Shown: positions 12,499-23,559 of the stretch, one piece after another | Numbering within the stretch: position 1 is the first letter of the stretch | Layout: every line of letters begins with the position of its first letter | Assembly: GCA_029891345.1 (NCBI GenBank) | Contig: CM056993.1 | Coordinates: 231,652,840 to 231,716,839 of the forward strand | DNA length: 64,000 nucleotides | From: Dryococelus australis | Lineage: Eukaryota > Arthropoda > Insecta > Phasmatodea > Phasmatidae | Reading direction: 5' to 3' | The notes under the pieces: generated by a model | Databases searched by the model: none | What the model was told of the DNA's origin: nothing | Seen by the model: only the letters and a program-made list of their open reading frames with translations | Made by a program: the position numbers and the translations under genes

Positions 12499-12940
12499 TT
12501 AGTCTTCATTCGAGCAATTCCTGCTGTGAGCAATAAAGGCACACTTATTCACATATATGGCATTACAGGGGATTGCAAATGAGCAGTTACTATCTTCATG
12601 ACATTTTGGCACTGGTGTGGTTAGTGAATGTCTTGGCAAAATACTTGTAGTCGCTTCCTGATGAATGACAAACATTTCCTTCGCACTGGTTGTTATGTCT
12701 ATATAGGTTATCACTATGGGTAAACACAGCATAGTAGTTACCACAGTGGAACGCATTGTATGCTGGGCTGAAAAATGAATGAATTTCTTTCATGTCGTTA
12801 TGCATTCATACTCTTACTAAAAGTATTTCCAGAATAGTAACATTGATACAGTAATACTTGTAGCGAATGTCCAGTATCCCTTGCTGTTGACGATGGTTAG
12901 TCTTTGACTAATGATTCCATCTTCATATTGTAGTAGAGCA
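12499..12940 (-). pseudogene. Zinc-finger cassette, copy 2
   Basis: Second copy, with leader at 12,880-12,940, finger 1 at about 12,780-12,835, finger 2 ('FHCGNYYAVFTHSDNLYRH', second Cys lost to Tyr), a finger 3 relic ('YKYFAKTFTNHTSAK') and a shortened finger 4 ('AHSRNC'). Several frame changes separate the parts. The finger order is the same as in copy 1 about 0.8 kb away, so the copies arose by tandem duplication. Confidence 0.65.
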
Positions 12941-13339
12941 CACAATCTGCTTTCTGTCATCACGCTCGCCGACAGACATATTTTTTACATGATGCTTCCT
13001 TGTGTATTCTTCACAATGCATGCTAGATTGTGTTGCTCGTCTCAGGCTGTCTCAGTAGATGACTGTTGGACTGAAATATGTTACTTTATTAAGAAATTAG
13101 CTGTCTAGCCTTCGAAATTGGTAATTCGATCTCTGAACTTCTTTATACTTGTTCATCTTTCCATGTTGGAGGTGCCTTTTTTTTGCTGCTGTTGCTGCTC
13201 TATCCTGTTGTGTTTTACACTAGCTTCTGGTGTGTCTGTTATAGTAGCACTACCTTAACAGCCAAGCATCTCTTCATCCTGTTGCAGGTAGGTGTTTGTA
13301 GATGTATTTCGTAAGAGTAGTTATTCCCTAGACATGCTA

Positions 13340-13500
13340 TCACTACTGATGATGTTGTGCATTATAGCATTTACTAAAGATATTTCCACACTGGTAATGT
13401 TGATATTGTAATGCTTGTCAGGGTACCTTACTGTTGTCGAAACCGAGGGTGTCAGTTTTCAACCTATGATTTCATCTGTAGGTGAATGCAATGGTCTGCT
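13340..13500 (-). pseudogene. Zinc-finger cassette, copy 3 (leader and finger 1)
   Basis: Leader remnant, then a finger 1 relic ('YQHYQCGNIFSKC..AQHH'). In this copy the second Cys is kept, which shows the ancestral finger was C-x2-C-x12-H. The downstream fingers were not recognised. Confidence 0.5.
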
Positions 13501-13739
13501 TCCTGCCACACTCGATAACAAAGTGCTTTTATCACTACATAATGATGGTTCATGTCTTGGGTTGTAACAGTTATATGTGTGACCTGCTTTTTATGTATGA
13601 CTGGCAGGCTGCAAGTATTTGTGATGAGTATGGCCATGTATATAAATGTTTTCCTTTCATGCACTCTAGCAAGGTGACTGCAGAAACTCGGTTGGTGAGT
13701 GCAAGCAGCTGTCGGTAGGGACTTGAGTTCGAGACTTGC

Positions 13740-13860
13740 TGTACTATACAGGTGATCACTGTGGGTGAACAGAGCATCGCATTTATCACAGTGGAATGGC
13801 CGGGCTGAACATGCATTGTTGGCTGCATGGTTGCTGGATGGAAACTGCCAGTAAGCACAT
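13740..13860 (-). pseudogene. Zinc-finger cassette, copy 4 (finger 2 fragment)
   Basis: Fragment reading 'FHCDKCDALFTHSDHLY', the C-x2-C half of finger 2 with both Cys intact, cut off before the zinc-binding His. It lies next to the repeated flank ending 'GAGTTCGAGACTTG'. Confidence 0.6.
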
Positions 13861-14059
13861 GCATTGGAGGTTCGAGAGCAGTCAGGGTCCTGAAGACAAA
13901 GTATGACTGACCGTAATTGCAAAAAGTTGTCGGTACATGAGCGCAGATCGGAGACAGAGTATGGCTGTAATTTTGGTCACAGCATGCTAGTTTGTGTTGC
14001 CTGTCTCGGACTGCCTAATTGCTGGCTGTGAATTTGACATCTCAACTTCTTTAAACTCG

Positions 14060-14260
14060 TACATGATCAATTTATTCTTCATTCGAACACTTCCTGCTGT
14101 GTGCATGGCATGCATACACTTATTTGGCTCGCACCGTAAGGGTAGGTCTTGCAGTTGATGGATATTCGTGACATTTGGCAGTGGGGCCGTGCTTCCCGAT
14201 GGACGATTGTCTATTCATCGCGGGCGAACATACAATTAATACTTTCATGACAGTATGCAT
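14060..14260 (-). pseudogene. Zinc-finger cassette, copy 5 (finger 4 edge)
   Basis: Nucleotide similarity to the finger 4 end of copies 1 and 2 ('TTCATTCGARCA..TTCCTGCTGTG' on the plus strand), followed by decayed finger 3 sequence. Frames are lost. Confidence 0.4.
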
Positions 14261-15185
14261 TACCACAGATTTTTTTTACATGTGATATGATTGGACTCTA
14301 TGGGGATTGAACCTGCTATATATTATTTTACAGGATGATGAACTGTGTCCACTGCATCGGGGTACATGCATTAGTGCCTAAAGTGTTTCAGTATCATATG
14401 TAACAAGAAAGTATGTTTTTTCAAGAGGGTGGTGCTATACTTGCAGGTGTTTTGTTTCTTTTTGGTCGCTAATGCATACCATAAATGGAAAGGTGGAATG
14501 GTTATTGTAGTCTCTGCTTCCAGCAAGTTCACTTCTACGAGATGTGCTCATGACATACAGGTCTTCACTGCTACACCAGTTAAGGTTAACCTCTGCTCTC
14601 TATGTTTTGCATCTTCTAAAGTAGATTACATACATAGTTGTCATGTGTGTGTTTTGCGATGCATCCTTACTTGTCATTAGCAATACATGGGTAATTCGTT
14701 TCACAATGAGCTTCTAGCATTATAAATGTCGTCTCTCTCTTGGACGACTAATGGATGGTGTTGTTTCATATGTGCATATGGTTCTGGCACTAGGTACTGT
14801 ATAACTTAACTCCTCTCTTAAAGGGACAGGCACTCGACTGGTCTGCCAACCTGATGTCTCTCTCACCTAGTGTTATGTACCATCCCTTCGAGTTGTCGTT
14901 AACTGCACGACACTTGTAGGGCTGTCTTGACTGGTTCAGCTTCTTTCGATTTGTATTCTGTCCAGGTCTGTCCAGTCTTGTCGAGCATATTGTAAAGTGG
15001 TATGCAGTACCTCTCGCATATGATCGCAATGGCTGGTACGTGCTTATACTTTTTATGTCAGTTTACAATTGTGTGTAGCAGTGTATTCCCTATCGTTACC
15101 ACATTTCCCAATGGAGTTTTTTTGTCGCCTAACATAACGTGCAGCGATCGATGCTCGAGAACATGTTGTTAAATGCTTTTAATTG
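14261..15185. other. Flank of zinc-finger array, no gene seen
   Basis: AT-rich with a moderately GC-richer patch at 14,810-15,030. Short similarities to the 10.6-11.1 kb flank occur near 15,040-15,160. No coding similarity. Confidence 0.4.
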
Positions 15186-15990
15186 ATGGTTCAAAATATA
15201 AATTTTTTGTATGTGTTCATACTTCTATCATTCCTTCAATGGTTTAGAAATTAGAGACAACTATGCTTATAAATAGACATAGGGTCTATTTCATACTACG
15301 ATCTTCTTGTTCTCCTGGGTGATGCCTATGTTATAAATTTGACTGTTGTATCTTAAATGTTTCCGAAACTATGGCGAACTCTGCTTATAAGTAGTCATAG
15401 GGTCTACTTTCACTACGACCCTTTTAACCGTCGTAAGTGATGCACCAATGATATGAATTTGGTAGATGCATCTTACAAGGTTCACAAATTACAGCCAACT
15501 ATGCTTATAAGTAGCCAAAGGGTATACTTAACCATATGACCCTTCTGACCATCCTGAGTGATGCCTATGTTATGAATTTGAAAACTATGTTTTAAATGGT
15601 TCATAAATTACAGTCAAGTATGCTTATAAGTAGACATATGGTATACTTGACACAACGGCCTTTCTCTTTGTTGTGAATTATGCCTCTGTTATGAATTTGA
15701 CAACTATAACTTAAATGGATCAGAAATTACAGTCAACTATACTTATAAGTAGACATAGAGCCTACTTGACACAATGACTCTTCTTGTCATTCTCGGTGTT
15801 GCCTTTGGGAGTTGAAACTCAAATGGTTCGGAAATTACAGCCAACTATGCTTATAAGGAGATCTAGGTCATATTTGGCCCCACGTCCCTTTTCGTTGTCG
15901 GGGGTAATGCACATGTTACAATTTTGGTAGTTGCTTCTCACACGGTTCGGAAATTACAGCCAACTATGCTTATATGAAAGCATAGGTCAT
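15186..15990 (+). repeat. 119-bp tandem array, about 7 units
   Basis: The motif 'GCTTATAAGTAGACATAGGG' or close variants recurs at about 15,265, 15,383, 15,503, 15,622, 15,741, 15,849 and 15,968, a period of about 119 bp with one ~108-bp unit. Each unit also has 'GTGATGCCTATGTTATGAATTTG' variants and 'GGTTCAGAAATTACAG'. The same repeat lies inverted at 25.40-26.15 kb. Confidence 0.85.
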
Positions 15991-16205
15991 ACTCTATCTG
16001 TGGGTGGCAGGGTGCCTCAGAATAGGGTCACCCCTTTTACACAGAATGTGTGAACAGGAAGTGCGCACTTTCGGTAGGACAGAAAACTCGGTTTGGAGCA
16101 CCCAGAGAACACCAGCTGGAATGAGAGAGCAGGCAGTGCACATCCACAATGGATGCCATGGGCGTGTAGGAAAATCGTGCAAATGCGACTTTTTCCCCCC
16201 TGAGA
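15991..16205 (+). repeat. Body segment of the composite repeat
   Basis: Unique-looking segment containing 'AGTGCGCACTTTCGGTAGGA' and 'GGAGCACCCAGAGAA'. Its reverse complement is recognisable at 25,210-25,410, next to the inverted 119-bp array, so array and body travel together. Open frames over it are not supported as genes. Confidence 0.65.
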
Positions 16206-16810
16206 CTTCATTCATGATGGCAGTCTGGTGACTGGCAGCTATTTTGCTAGACAGTGCATTGGATATCATTTTGCTAGACAGTTCAGTGGCAGCACTTTTT
16301 CTAGGTAGTGCATTGACCACCATTTTGCTGGTTAGCATTGGCTGCCATTTTGCTAGGTAGTTGGTCTAAGCATAGGACTGCAGTTAGCACCATGTTCACT
16401 GCAGTTGAGCTAGACAGTGCAATTGACGATATCATCGGTTGCCATTTTGATAGGTAGTGCATTGGCTGGCATTTTGATAGGCAGTGTCGCAAGTTTACTA
16501 AACAGTCAATTGGCAGCCATTTTGGTAGTCAGCACGACTTCCAAGATGGCTGACCAGATTGACAGAGAAGAAGTTTCTGCATTGGCCACCATTTTGCTAG
16601 GCATTGCATTGGCAGCCATCGGGGCTGCGGAACAGACTTGAGCAGGGGGCAGTGTTTCAGAATGCTATAGCAGGACAAAGAGACATTCGGTAGGATGGAA
16701 GCTGCCAGACGTTTTGGCTGGCCTGACTAACAAAATGGCCGCCGTCAATGTACTGGTCAATAAGATGGCCACCACAGACTAACTGGCCGACAAAATGGCC
16801 GCCTTCATCC
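16206..16810. repeat. Degenerate ~30-bp array of GCCATTTTG motifs
   Basis: Irregular units of about 28-35 bp around 'GCCATTTTGCTAGGCAGTG' on the plus strand fill 16,215-16,640. From 16,725 the motif flips to 'AAAATGGCCGCC' and 'AGATGGCCACC'. The core GCCATnTT matches the YY1/Pleiohomeotic-type site. The open frames here are repeat read-through. Confidence 0.7.
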
Positions 16811-17010
16811 CTCATGGGTTATGAGTCAAACACCACAATGTGGGGTCATATGTGGAATGCAAGAGCATGAGAGAAAAACGGGAATTTTCTAGGGAAAAAA
16901 GGGAAATTTCTGTGACAAAAGGGCTAAATGGGAAGAAAAAAGGGAATTTTTCCGCGAATTTGCACGAAAGTGATGTTATATAAAATGGCGGTCGTGTGTC
17001 TCTGTATCCC
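16811..17010 (+). repeat. End segment of the composite repeat
   Basis: A/G-rich segment ('AGGGAAAAAAGGGAAATTT') ending in 'ATGGCGGTCGTG'. The inverted counterpart at 25,030-25,200 has 'CCCTTTTTCCCTCAAAATG' and 'CGACCGCCAT', which fixes the outer edge of the composite element. Confidence 0.6.
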
Positions 17011-18015
17011 CAACCAGGGGCCACTGTGCCGGAACCCTCCTTTTTAAGCTACTGGCGTCCATGCTGTTGTTTACCATGTTCACTATTTCCGTTAACTGTC
17101 TATTCTTATATATAGATTTTCAATTCTCTTATTCACTAACTACTAAATGCCTTATATTTCCCTGTCTACATTTTCATTTACAATGTCTATTTTACTCTCT
17201 ACATTTTAATTTACAGTGTGTATTTTCTTATCTACTAATCACTTGCATTAGTTATCCGGCTATTTCCATTCTATTTTACGCTATTCACATTTTAATTAAC
17301 AATTTATATAATGAAACTAATTTGGGTATTTTCATTTTCATTCAGACTCCACTCGGTTATTTACATCCTCTTTCAATATATTTACACTTGCGCGCACACA
17401 AAGCTTTTGCTTCCTAGCCCCTCTATGCTCGCAATTCTTCTAGTTCTGCAGTTGTACAAACAGCCTTAAAATTGTTTTCGTTTTCACCTATTATAATTAA
17501 TTTATTTTAATATCACCAAATAACTTACTAGCCAACTGGCCAACTAGATTGACACATGATTAATCAATAATTGCCTTCATCCCACTTATGTAACCAGTAT
17601 TGCAAGACGTCAGTAGGGCGTATATGAGTTCGTGAAAGGTGGAGGTCTTATTAAAAACAAAAGAACTAGATTTGCTTTTTAATTTGTTCATGCAGCAGTT
17701 ATTTACAACATTTAACTAGCCATCTCTACTATTAATTTTGTTATACCCAGAGAGCGCAATATTTAATATCTATCTCAATTCAAAATAAAGTTTTTATCAA
17801 TGTAATTATATATGTTACAATCGATTAACTCACGCTCATTACTTCACATGTTAAGTCTTCATTTTGCCATCATTCCAAACGTCTTACATCCACACTTCCA
17901 TTTCAGTAGTCCCGCGCAATATACGCACCCTTCACTCTACCGATGCTCGCAGTCCGCAGACTTCACTCACGCTGGCAACTCTAGCAGCTACTCGACGTTC
18001 TGCTGGCTCCTCGCT
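17011..18015. other. Unassigned AT-rich sequence
   Basis: Pyrimidine-rich from 17,090 to 17,350, with loosely repeated 'TACATTTTAATTTACA' motifs (17,170-17,220). No gene seen. Confidence 0.5.
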
Positions 18016-18019
18016 TAAA

Positions 18020-18435
18020 GACTGTTCACGATAAAGTGAGCACTTTTGAAATCAACCGTTGAAAAAAGTCACTACTTACTTGCATATATTTTAAGGAGCG
18101 CACTAAGTGACATTCTCCCAGTGAAGTTGGTAACAATGGATGAATAATAGTTCCATATCTTAACCCCGAATAAAAGATGTTAGATAACCATTTGTGATAA
18201 CTTTAGTTATTTCATTCTCTTTCCGTTTTTATTAGTGCATCGAAGCGTAAAAAGGAGCAGATTTTTTTTAATATTTACTTCGCTAATAATTTCACATTTT
18301 CACTTGACCGACGCATGAATAAAGCGATGAGGACCATGGCAATGTTAATTTTACATAAGGCGGAAGGATACACAATGTGCATACGAGTATATGTTTAGCA
18401 GCGCTTTTAAAAGTACTCATTTTACCGTAAACAGC
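18020..18435. mobile_element. MITE family C, complete copy 1 (~415 bp)
   Basis: Terminal inverted repeats: left 'GACTGTTCACGATAAAGTG' with 'AGCACTTTTGAAA', right the reverse complement with few changes ('...AAAAGTACTCATTTTACCG...AACAGCC'). It has no coding capacity. The left subterminal part ('AAAGTCACT', 'GCATATATTTTAAGG', 'GTGACATTCTCCCAGTGAAG', 'TAGTTCCATATCTT') aligns to the 133-bp satellite monomer at 58.3-64 kb. Other pieces of the family lie at 33.64, 39.05, 48.8 and 50.56 kb. Confidence 0.85.
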
Positions 18436-18439
18436 CGAT

Positions 18440-18806
18440 AGTATTCTTCAGACATCTGGCGCTTAATGTCGCAGAAATTCTGCAAACTCTCAAACTCTGC
18501 AACTCGAGCCGTCGGCTCAGAGACCCATTGGCCTCAATAACGTTCGTGGCCCAACCTGCAAGGTTCCGCGCACCCCGAGTCACGCTTAGAGATGCCAGGG
18601 CAATGAACCGAAACATTCTTCCAGAAAAACCTCAGGGAATTCAATCCGCTGAAGGTGAGGTGCGCGCGAGTCGCGACAAGCTTACTACGGCGGCGGCATG
18701 CCAATGTAAATCACAGCGCACTCCCGGTTACTATAGCCTAGTCCTAGCGCATTCCTTTGCTCGCAGGACCAGAACGGCAAGGAGAGAGGGACGCGATTCA
18801 GACTAG
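18440..18806. other. CpG-rich block, strand uncertain
   Basis: A block much richer in GC and CpG than its surroundings, with open frames on both strands. On the minus strand an ATG at 18,616 opens 64 codons starting MFRFIALASLSVTRGARN, rich in Arg/Ser/Ala and lacking acids, as in mitochondrial presequences. On the plus strand an open frame ends at a donor-like GTGAGG near 18,652. Either could be part of a 5' exon, but neither was matched to a family. It directly abuts the MITE. Confidence 0.3.
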
Positions 18807-19389
18807 TGAGCAAGTAACAATGTATTTCAAATAACACACTGGCATGCGTATTTTTAGTTAAGTTGGTATCGCGTGAGTGTAAATAGTTCTTAACACTTGG
18901 CGTAAAATTGCGGTTGTAAAGTTTAAATTAATGACGACTAGAGAAGAGAGCGTTTGGTATTTTGTCCATATTAGAGTACGAATTTGCTTACTTGCGCCAC
19001 AATTTTACATTCGCAACCATGCCACATTTTTACTTAACTGCCGCATGAGCAAAGTGACATTTCAGTGACAAAGCAGCAGAGTTGGTAGCACGTCAGCCAA
19101 AAGAAACAAGAGAATATGTTGCGTTTTGGGGTTCCGGTTCGATACCAACAATTTCCAAAATTTATTTGTACATGTAATAATTTTTTTTTGCGTCAAAATA
19201 ATTCTAATTAATTTATTTCAAAACGTAATACATGCTTTTTAATCCTTGTGCTTTTTATTAACCGACTGTAAATACCTAACTGATTTTCTATTGTTTGTAT
19301 TAGTGGATTTCATTTAACTGAAGAAATTAATAGTTTCTCTTTTCTACTGATTCCAGATGCAGCCGTTTCAACTGACTAACAGTAAAAAA
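18807..19389. other. Unassigned AT-rich sequence
   Basis: No gene seen; a possible small MITE family C fragment lies around 18,995-19,075 ('GCCGCATGAGCAAAGTGACA'). Confidence 0.4.
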
Positions 19390-20140
19390 TAACTCATTCC
19401 GATTTACAGTGTAAGGCGCAGATTAACGAAATACAGGCTGTCATTTCAGAGGAAGTAATACTATGGTGGGCCAGTGTCTGGGATGCTGAAGTAGCTAAGC
19501 TATCACCACGCGAAAATAATTTATGGGGATTAACTAAATACCTCTTAAATAAAACAGATAAAATCCCGCCCTTACAAACTAACACAGGATTTGTTTTCAC
19601 ACCTGAACAAAGGCCATCGCAAATGTGCTGGAAAATTCTTTTCAGCCAAATCAGGACCCCTGTGATAGAAATTTTACAACCCACATTTATAGCGAAATTA
19701 AAATTAAGCAAACAAAACCGAGTGAAGACGAACCTGAATTTACACAGTCGCACGAAATAAAACTTGCAATTCGCCGCATGCATCCCAGAAAAGATACAGG
19801 AGCAGACGGAATTCAGGCTATTGTAATAAATAAGATGCCTGAACTGGCCCTTGAGTATCTAGCTATATGTTTAAGCTCAAGTTGGAATACTTTCCAAACG
19901 AATGAAAAACTGCAAATGTAATTGTTTTTCACAAACCAGGGAAGAACAAGAAACTTCCACAAAATTATAGACCAATTAGCCTTTTAAATACTCTTTCTAA
20001 AGTTGCGGAATATATAATCCTAAGACGGATTAATTCTCATATAAGTAATAATAATTTACTTCCCGAAAAGCAGTTTGGCTTTAGAAAAAACCACTTCGCA
20101 ACACATCAGTTGGTGAGAATCACGTACCACTTTCAACCAA
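19390..20140 (+). pseudogene. Jockey-like LINE ORF2 fragment
   Basis: Part of a non-LTR retrotransposon polyprotein, spanning the linker before and the start of the reverse transcriptase. Visible blocks are 'LWGLTKYLLNKTDKIPPL' at 19,520-19,577, 'EIKLAIRRMHPRKDTGADGI' at 19,755-19,815 (RT block 0/1) and, after a frameshift near 19,918, 'VIVFHKPGKNKKLPQNYRPI'. 'SLLNTLSKVAEYIILRRI' and 'LLPEKQFGFRKNHFATHQL' follow. Similarity ends near 20,125, before the catalytic FADD-type box, so both the endonuclease and the RT core are missing. The jockey clade is the best fit from the RPISLL and FGFRK..T.HQL blocks. Confidence 0.88.
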
Positions 20141-21060
20141 CTATCTTTAAGCACTTAAGTAAATAGCTATTTCAAACTACTCTATTGCATATATTCTATT
20201 GCTATATGTATCTTTTTAATCTAGTGCTATATAGTGTCTATTACGGTTTGCTTCGTGAAGCGACAATGTTTCACAAACTCGACGTCTGCAAAGTATTCGC
20301 AGGATTTTGGCCATCGCGCAAATACCGACGAGGAAGTTTATTACGTTGATGATCTCAAAATGCTGAAGTAAATCCAAATCATATTCGTCAAATAAAGTCT
20401 GCACTTCATATTCCATAATAATCATCAACAGTAAGCAAAACCATTTGACAGTACGTACTTGGATAGAAATTATGGCTTGGAATTATATATACCGAAGTAA
20501 CAAGAAGTGAGGAGGGATAGGCATTTTAATTATTAATTTATTTAATGCATACCTTTTAAGCACAAAGCTGAAGTGGATTTGCCACAATAATATTACAGAA
20601 TTATAAATACACAAAACAAGGAATATAAATATGACATTACCACATTAATAATTCAGAGGTTAAAATACGCAGTGAAATAATTTCCACGCTTTAATTAAAA
20701 TAAATGTTCATTATTTACACGTATCATACGTGACAATTCCACTTTAATTGAAAGTTAAAACTTATTAAGCAGGTTTTTTTTTTTCGAAGGGTGGTCTGCA
20801 ATCTTGCTAAAGGTAGCTAAATGGCACGCATTTGGTTGCCTTATTTCTCACCATTTCATTTCCTTAAATTGAAGGACGCATTCAATAAGGATGGATTAAG
20901 GGAGGTTCTTGCCTTGTAATTAAAGCTTCCTATTTGATTGAAGGACTCCTTCGTGAAAAAAGGAAGATCTGTGCATATGGACCACATAGGCGGAAAATGT
21001 TCTCCCAAGCGCCTCGGAACCTCGCACATGTGCGTCAACAATTCAACGTCACGATCGCAT
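20141..21060. other. Unassigned AT-rich sequence
   Basis: No feature recognised. A 70-codon minus frame at 20,216-20,428 shows no motif. Confidence 0.45.
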
Positions 21061-21800
21061 AGCAGCCGCACAACTGAGCAAACAAACTCTGGTTATTTCA
21101 ATCCTTGTTACATCGCCGTTTCCGTCCTCTTAAACGCATGTATTGCAGGCCTGATATTAAATACGTATTCACCTGAAAAAATTTGCATGAGGGCCCAAAA
21201 CACAAACATTGCAGAGGGGTTGCTCGCCGTCGCTAACTCGAGGTCAGAGTGAGTTCCGGCGACATAATCCGGAGTGAATGAGGCGACGATGAACCTAGAA
21301 GAGTGGTTTGGCATTGAGAATGAAGAGTAATGAGCGCTTGCAGATTTCGTCAGCTCCTTTCTCCTCCTCACAAAAGTGTTTCCGCGCCAAAGAATTGAAT
21401 AAATCTGGCCGTAGGTTTTTACTCATTCAGAAGGACGGCTTCGAAGACAAACAAGAGGCGCGCCGTTCGTTACTGCCATTTATTTGCGAGCGTGAATCCC
21501 CCCCCCCCCCATCAAGCAGCTGGTGGCGGGTAGCCCAGTTGGGGCGGGGTCCACGCCACTTTAATGCATAGGTGAGTGAGTATGAACGTCGGGCCGGCCG
21601 CCCCACGGGAAATACTCTAGCTCTGCGACTCGGACTTCGCGCCCGGGGATGAAATAATAAAAAATATACGGAGATATGGTAGTGCGGGGGAAGAAAAGGA
21701 ACGGAGCTGCTAGAGGATATCACCAACCCAGGGCCCGGTGACGTAACCTCGCCTGGTACACGGGGCCTCTCCCCAGGCAAATCGACTGACTGATCTCACT
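21061..21800. other. GC-richer block, unassigned
   Basis: Higher GC than the surroundings, with a C homopolymer at 21,498-21,510. The segment around 21,530 has an A-box-like 'TAGCCCAGTTGG' but no convincing B-box. A 117-codon minus frame (21,427-21,780) is Pro/Arg/Ser-rich and unrecognised, and is probably repeat read-through. Confidence 0.35.
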
Positions 21801-22369
21801 GTTTGTGCTACCAGCACTAGCTCACTCGCGAGTTGCCATTACTCCTGCCAAAATAACCTTATATAAGTCATGGTTTATTCTACTCATGCTCACAAGAATA
21901 CAAGATTCCTTATGGGTGAGTTTCGCACTGGGAAATATTCCCCCGCAAGATGAGCTAGTGATACAAATACGTCACACTTTTGTTGCCGGTAACAAGGGAA
22001 TATCTGTTTATCTGTGTGTTTATTTTCTCGGCCAAATTTCTACGTACACTTACCCATGCCAAAATTATTTGGTAACTATAATGCACCCCGTCCAACTGTG
22101 TCCAAAAATTAATCTGCAAAATATAAAGAAAATTATACACTAAGTTTTCGAAAACACACTTCTTTTTGTGAAAATGTTATGAATTCAAGTAAGAACTATT
22201 AAAAGAATCTTATAAAATAATTATTAAATTTTATGACACATTTTGGTTTAAGTAACAGTGGAATATAACGTTTGGTTAATTTCAGCTTCACGCTATATTA
22301 AATGCCATATGGACGTAATTTGTAAAATATTTATTCTAATGTAAAAATAAATAACGATTGTTTATTACG
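21801..22369. other. Unassigned AT-rich sequence
   Basis: A 112-codon plus frame at 21,805-22,143 shows no recognisable family; nothing else seen. Confidence 0.4.
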
Positions 22370-22525
22370 GAGAAAGTGAAGAGATTTGGACGGGTCCTAA
22401 CATCAAGGTCTTGAGAGCCGATGTGGGTGATTGTGGTGAGTATGGAGCAACGCCGGAATGAAAGGGTGGGGTAACGGGAGATCTCCTAGAAAACCCGCTG
22501 ACCAACGACATTATACGGCACGATT
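22370..22525 (-). mobile_element. SINE family A, copy 2, head missing
   Basis: Matches the tail and body of family A ('CATCAAGGTCTTGAGAGCCG', 'GGGAGATCTCCTAGAAAACC') but stops near 'GGCACGATT', so the tRNA-like head is lost. For a minus-strand SINE this is a 5' truncation. Confidence 0.8.
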
Positions 22526-23555
22526 TATTACAGAGTTCATAACACTAAATAAGCAGGAACATTAAGAACAAGAAGTATAACTTATGAACCTACATTCCTC
22601 TACATGGATGCAAGTAATTTTTAATGCAGGTTTTAAACCTTAAATGGTATGTAGACATTGACGTATCGTTATCAGCAATATCATTGGGAATGGAAACAGG
22701 AACATATGAAATAGTAGTGAGGCTATTACAAACACACACGTCTTACACGGAACTCGAATACAGAAAAACTCTGACCATAATCTAGCGTGCAATCAAATGT
22801 GTTGCGAAGCATAACTTCGGATTCAATCAATCTAATGTAATGAATGGTAAGATATTATAAATCTGGAATATAAACTGAGCAGTCACTTTGAAACAGAAAG
22901 GTCTGAGCCACTAAAAACCCATACGTTTCCATGGCTACTTGTGTGAAGTATTTGGTAGTAAAAGGTTTATTCGTACCCGAGATATGGCATATAAAATATA
23001 TTTATATATTTAGTACTAGCTTTCAAATTGTTAAAAAAGAGTGTAAGTTTATATGCCCTGTTGTAGTACTACTTGCGGGTAGTATCTGACTGGCAATCTT
23101 TTGAATTGTCCACGGTAGACGCCATAACCTCCAATTGTTGCATGTAACGGTATTCATATATGTAGGACAAATACGTTATCATATTCGATGATCGTCATAG
23201 ATACAGCCAGTATATAACCTTTAGTGATAAAGGGGCATATATTTTCATAGATATATTGCATACTAAACAAATATGTTTATATAGACGCCATTCTATAAAT
23301 GGATGTCAGGAATACATCTTTTTTTTATATTATTGCTTGCCAGAGTACATCATCTTCGCCACATATGGGTGCAATTGGTTAATTTTTTCCAGAAATATTA
23401 CAAACAAATTAATTTTCTCTCGTGTGGCTATAGCTTCCAAAACAGTGGACAGAAATATTTTGCGTAGGCGCGTTTGAAATTTGTGATATACAGAATGTTC
23501 CGGACATAGACGTTCAAACAGATGCATATGAGAGAGAAGCCCAAGACCGACAAAA
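22526..23555. other. Unassigned AT-rich sequence
   Basis: No gene or complete repeat seen. Confidence 0.5.
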
Positions 23556-23559
23556 ATTA

